Assembly: GCF_000423065.1 (NCBI RefSeq)
Contig: NZ_AUHG01000018.1
Location: 1 to 64,000, forward strand
DNA from: Christiangramia echinicola DSM 19838
GTDB lineage: Bacteria; Bacteroidota; Bacteroidia; Flavobacteriales; Flavobacteriaceae
DNA: 64,000 bases
Direction: 5' to 3'
The notes below the pieces were generated by a model, which made no database searches, was not told the DNA's origin, and was given only the letters and a program-made list of their open reading frames with translations. Positions 62,986 to 64,000 of the stretch are shown here, piece after piece (the stretch's first letter is position 1; each line of letters begins with the position of its first letter). Made by a program: the position numbers and the translations under genes.

Positions 62986-63093
62986 TTAAATTCTCCGGTT
63001 TTGGCAATAGTTTGTCATGTGACGCATACACATCATATCCATACACATAGTCATCATTAGGTTACAAGTAGTTCTCATTAGTTCTCTTAACAT
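62986..63093 (-). CDS. Met/Cys-rich attenuation leader peptide proximal to metY
   Basis: A 35-codon frame (ATG at 63093, TAA at 62986-62988). Ten codons are Met and four are Cys, with the run NLMMTMCMDMMCMRHM in the middle. The likely start could instead be the ATG at 63078. Such a Met/Cys density is not expected by chance. It precedes a strong terminator and the first methionine gene. The antiterminator is weaker than in the other leaders (ACCGG may pair with CUGGU at the base of the 5' arm). Methionine or cysteine sensing is inferred. Confidence 0.82.
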   Translation of the reverse strand: MLRELMRTTCNLMMTMCMDMMCMRHMTNYCQNRRI

Positions 63094-63146
63094 TTAAAAC
63101 TCGATTTGGGAGCTTTGATATTTTACTGTTTCGTTTTTTTCTTTTT

Positions 63147-63245
63147 CGTCAAGCTGAATTTGATTCAGCTTCTCAATAGATCCTGAATCAAGTTCAGGAT
63201 GACGGTTTATTTTATTTCAACACTTCGACTGCGCTCAGTGTGACA
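63147..63245. repeat. Dispersed repeat between the two metY leaders
   Basis: GTCAAGCTGAATTTGATTCA, then ATCCTGAATCAAGTTCAGGA and CACTTCGACTGCGCTCAGTG. The units match those at 53908-54001. It separates the distal leader and terminator from the proximal ones. Confidence 0.78.
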
Positions 63246-63260
63246 AAAATCTGGATATAA

Positions 63261-63291
63261 AAAAAGCCGCTGCGGTTGGCAGCGGCTTTTT
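63261..63291 (-). terminator. Attenuator terminator of the distal Met/Cys leader
   Basis: AAAAAGCCGCTGC and GCAGCGGCTTTTT form a 13-bp stem with a 5-base loop and T run on the minus strand. CCGCAGCG of its 3' arm is duplicated in the leader at 63326-63333. Confidence 0.9.
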
Positions 63292-63310
63292 GCATTTATA
63301 TCTTTTCAGG

Positions 63311-63379
63311 TTATGCAATAGAGTGCGCTGCGGAAGTCTCCGGCATCATACACATCATATTACAAATTATACTGATCAT
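63311..63379 (-). CDS. Met/Cys-rich attenuation leader peptide, distal copy
   Basis: A 22-codon frame (ATG at 63379, TAA at 63311-63313) encodes MISIICNMMCMMPETSAAHS and IA. The run C-N-M-M-C-M-M is followed by codons containing CCGCAGCG, which is identical to the terminator's 3' arm and can pair with its 5' arm. Ribosome stalling in the Met/Cys run would leave this segment free and allow read-through. It has its own promoter at 63400-63431. The first gene downstream is metY, beyond the second leader. Confidence 0.85.
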   Translation of the reverse strand: MISIICNMMCMMPETSAAHSIA

Positions 63380-63399
63380 TTTTATTATTATTTCGTTTA

Positions 63400-63431
63400 C
63401 AAAGATAACGACGGACTTTTTTAATTTCCAA
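63400..63431 (-). promoter_or_regulatory. Promoter of the metY leader transcript
   Basis: The minus strand has TTG at 63431-63429 and TATCTTTG at 63407-63400, 21 bases apart, an exact -7 consensus. No comparable promoter is seen just before the proximal leader, so both leaders probably share this transcript. Confidence 0.72.
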
Positions 63432-63532
63432 GCGTTTAGATAAAAATTATTGAAAATAAATTTTTCGAGGTCTTTTTATAAGGATATAAAAATTAGACTG
63501 TTGTTTCATTAATTTATTCGGAAATGTCTTCT

Positions 63533-63635
63533 GCGTTAGGGATTGAGCGGGTTGTTTGAGCTCTCCCGGTTTTTCACCAGGAAGCGAGCCGCGAAAGCCC
63601 GGCGCAAGCCCTTTTCGGCGCAGCGCAACGCCCCA
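63533..63635. repeat. Dispersed GC-rich intergenic repeat
   Basis: CTGCGTTAGGGATTG at one end, GAAAGCCCGGCGC in the middle and CAGCGCAACGCCCC at the other. It is the same family as 46854-46970 in inverted orientation. A 74-codon frame across it (translation LNWGVALRRKGLAPG) is not a gene. Confidence 0.78.
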
Positions 63636-63715
63636 ATTCAGTATACTAATTACCAAAAACAGGTTGAACAAAGCCTATAAAAAATCGAAATTGGATAAAA
63701 TGACGTTAAATGCAA

Positions 63716-63744
63716 TTGCCATGATATGAATTTTTATACATTTG
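63716..63744 (+). promoter_or_regulatory. Promoter of metK
   Basis: TTG at 63716-63718 and TACATTTG at 63737-63744, 18 bases apart. The -7 consensus is exact. Transcription would start near 63750, just before the aptamer. Confidence 0.75.
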
Positions 63745-63759
63745 TAACCAACATATTGA

Positions 63760-63827
63760 AAGGGATAGATTTGACTGATTGCAACCCTATTATACTTTGA
63801 AGAAGTATTTTAAAATGCTAAAGCAGA
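63760..63827 (+). ncRNA. SAM-II-like riboswitch upstream of metK
   Basis: AAGGG at 63760 pairs with CCCUA at 63785. Between them AGAUUUGACUGAUUGCAA closely follows the SAM-II core (UGAUUUAACCGUAUUGCAA in the Sargasso Sea metX aptamer). The 3' part has AUGCUAAAGCAG, in which GCUAAA is conserved and CAG can pair with CUG of the loop to form the pseudoknot. An extra hairpin AUACUU/AAGUAU lies between the two. The identification is by eye from consensus. Confidence 0.65.
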
Positions 63828-63896
63828 ATGTTTACTACACTCCACTTAGCTCTTCACGTCAAATTTTTCCATTCTTATAATTAAAAAAGGAATTGA

Positions 63897-64000
63897 ATGG
63901 CTTATTTATTTACTTCAGAAAGTGTTTCTGAAGGGCACCCGGATAAAATTGCAGATCAGATTAGTGATACCTTACTTGATAATTTCCTGGCTTTTGACGG
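63897..64000 (+). CDS. metK: S-adenosylmethionine synthetase (5' end only)
   Basis: The ATG at 63897 opens a frame that runs off the window. The 34 visible residues, [20 protein letters not shown] and QISDTLLDN, contain the MetK N-terminal motif [11 protein letters not shown] with the ATP-binding His. The enzyme makes SAM from methionine and ATP, the end product of the pathway in the divergent operon and the ligand of both riboswitches here. Confidence 0.95.
   Translation, partial: MAYLFTSESVSEGHPDKIADQISDTLLDNFLAFD

Noticed and set aside
63447-63671. 74-codon minus-strand frame
   Set aside because: It is the translation of the dispersed repeat at 63533-63635 (ALRRKGLAPGFRG) and has no independent support.
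1-64000. CRISPR array, prophage or transposase gene
   Set aside because: No spaced identical repeats and no phage or transposase-like proteins were seen in the window.

Overview
The window reads as chromosomal DNA of a low-GC marine-type member of the Flavobacteriaceae (Bacteroidota), with gene content like that of Gramella/Christiangramia. The reasons are a SusC/SusD polysaccharide utilisation locus (PUL), the gliding-motility ATPase GldA, lipoproteins with flavobacterial signal peptides, promoters of the Bacteroidota TAnnTTTG type, few Shine-Dalgarno sequences, and the dispersed intergenic repeats common in this group. The genus is an inference.

Layout. 1-1828 is the N-terminal part of a large repeat-rich secreted adhesin, followed by about 0.8 kb without a gene, a tRNA-Arg and yqeY. 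3371-25175 is a carbohydrate region. A plus-strand trio (esterase, PHP-domain protein, GH2) faces a seven-gene minus-strand operon: susC, susD, LamG lipoprotein, two GH144-type lipoproteins, a serine esterase and GH3. A membrane-bound propeller/LuxR-type regulator and a divergent sulfatase follow. GH144 plus GH3 next to SusCD points to beta-1,2-glucan as the main substrate. 25228-27926 holds a radical-SAM/DUF4130 DNA-metabolism pair behind a perfect inverted repeat, and two small acidic lipoproteins. 27973-37580 is mostly housekeeping: polyprenyl synthase, rlmN, queA, aroA, a MazG-like protein, two DUF3857 proteins and dtd. 37581-42699 is rsgA plus an aromatic amino-acid operon (pheA, aminotransferase, tyrA, DAHP synthase/chorismate mutase). 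42905-45820 holds gldA, a DUF2807 lipoprotein and a PagL-like protein.

45880-64000 is a sulfur and one-carbon block. A SAM-I riboswitch precedes a split metH followed by metF. A ten-gene minus-strand series (metY, metX, hom, metZ, rrf2, cysH, sulfite reductase, cobA, siroheme synthase, ferredoxin-NADP reductase) makes sulfide and fixes it into homocysteine. Divergent metK starts at the right edge behind a SAM-II-like aptamer.

The most notable content is a set of unannotated transcription-attenuation leaders. A 25-codon leader with a Phe/Tyr run precedes pheA. Three Met/Cys-rich leaders precede metY (two in tandem) and sulfite reductase. Each ends just upstream of a strong hairpin. In three of the four, the 3' part of the leader carries a copy of the terminator's 3' arm, so a stalled ribosome could allow an antiterminator to form. 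With the two riboswitches, this gives six amino-acid- or SAM-sensing RNA devices in about 21 kb.
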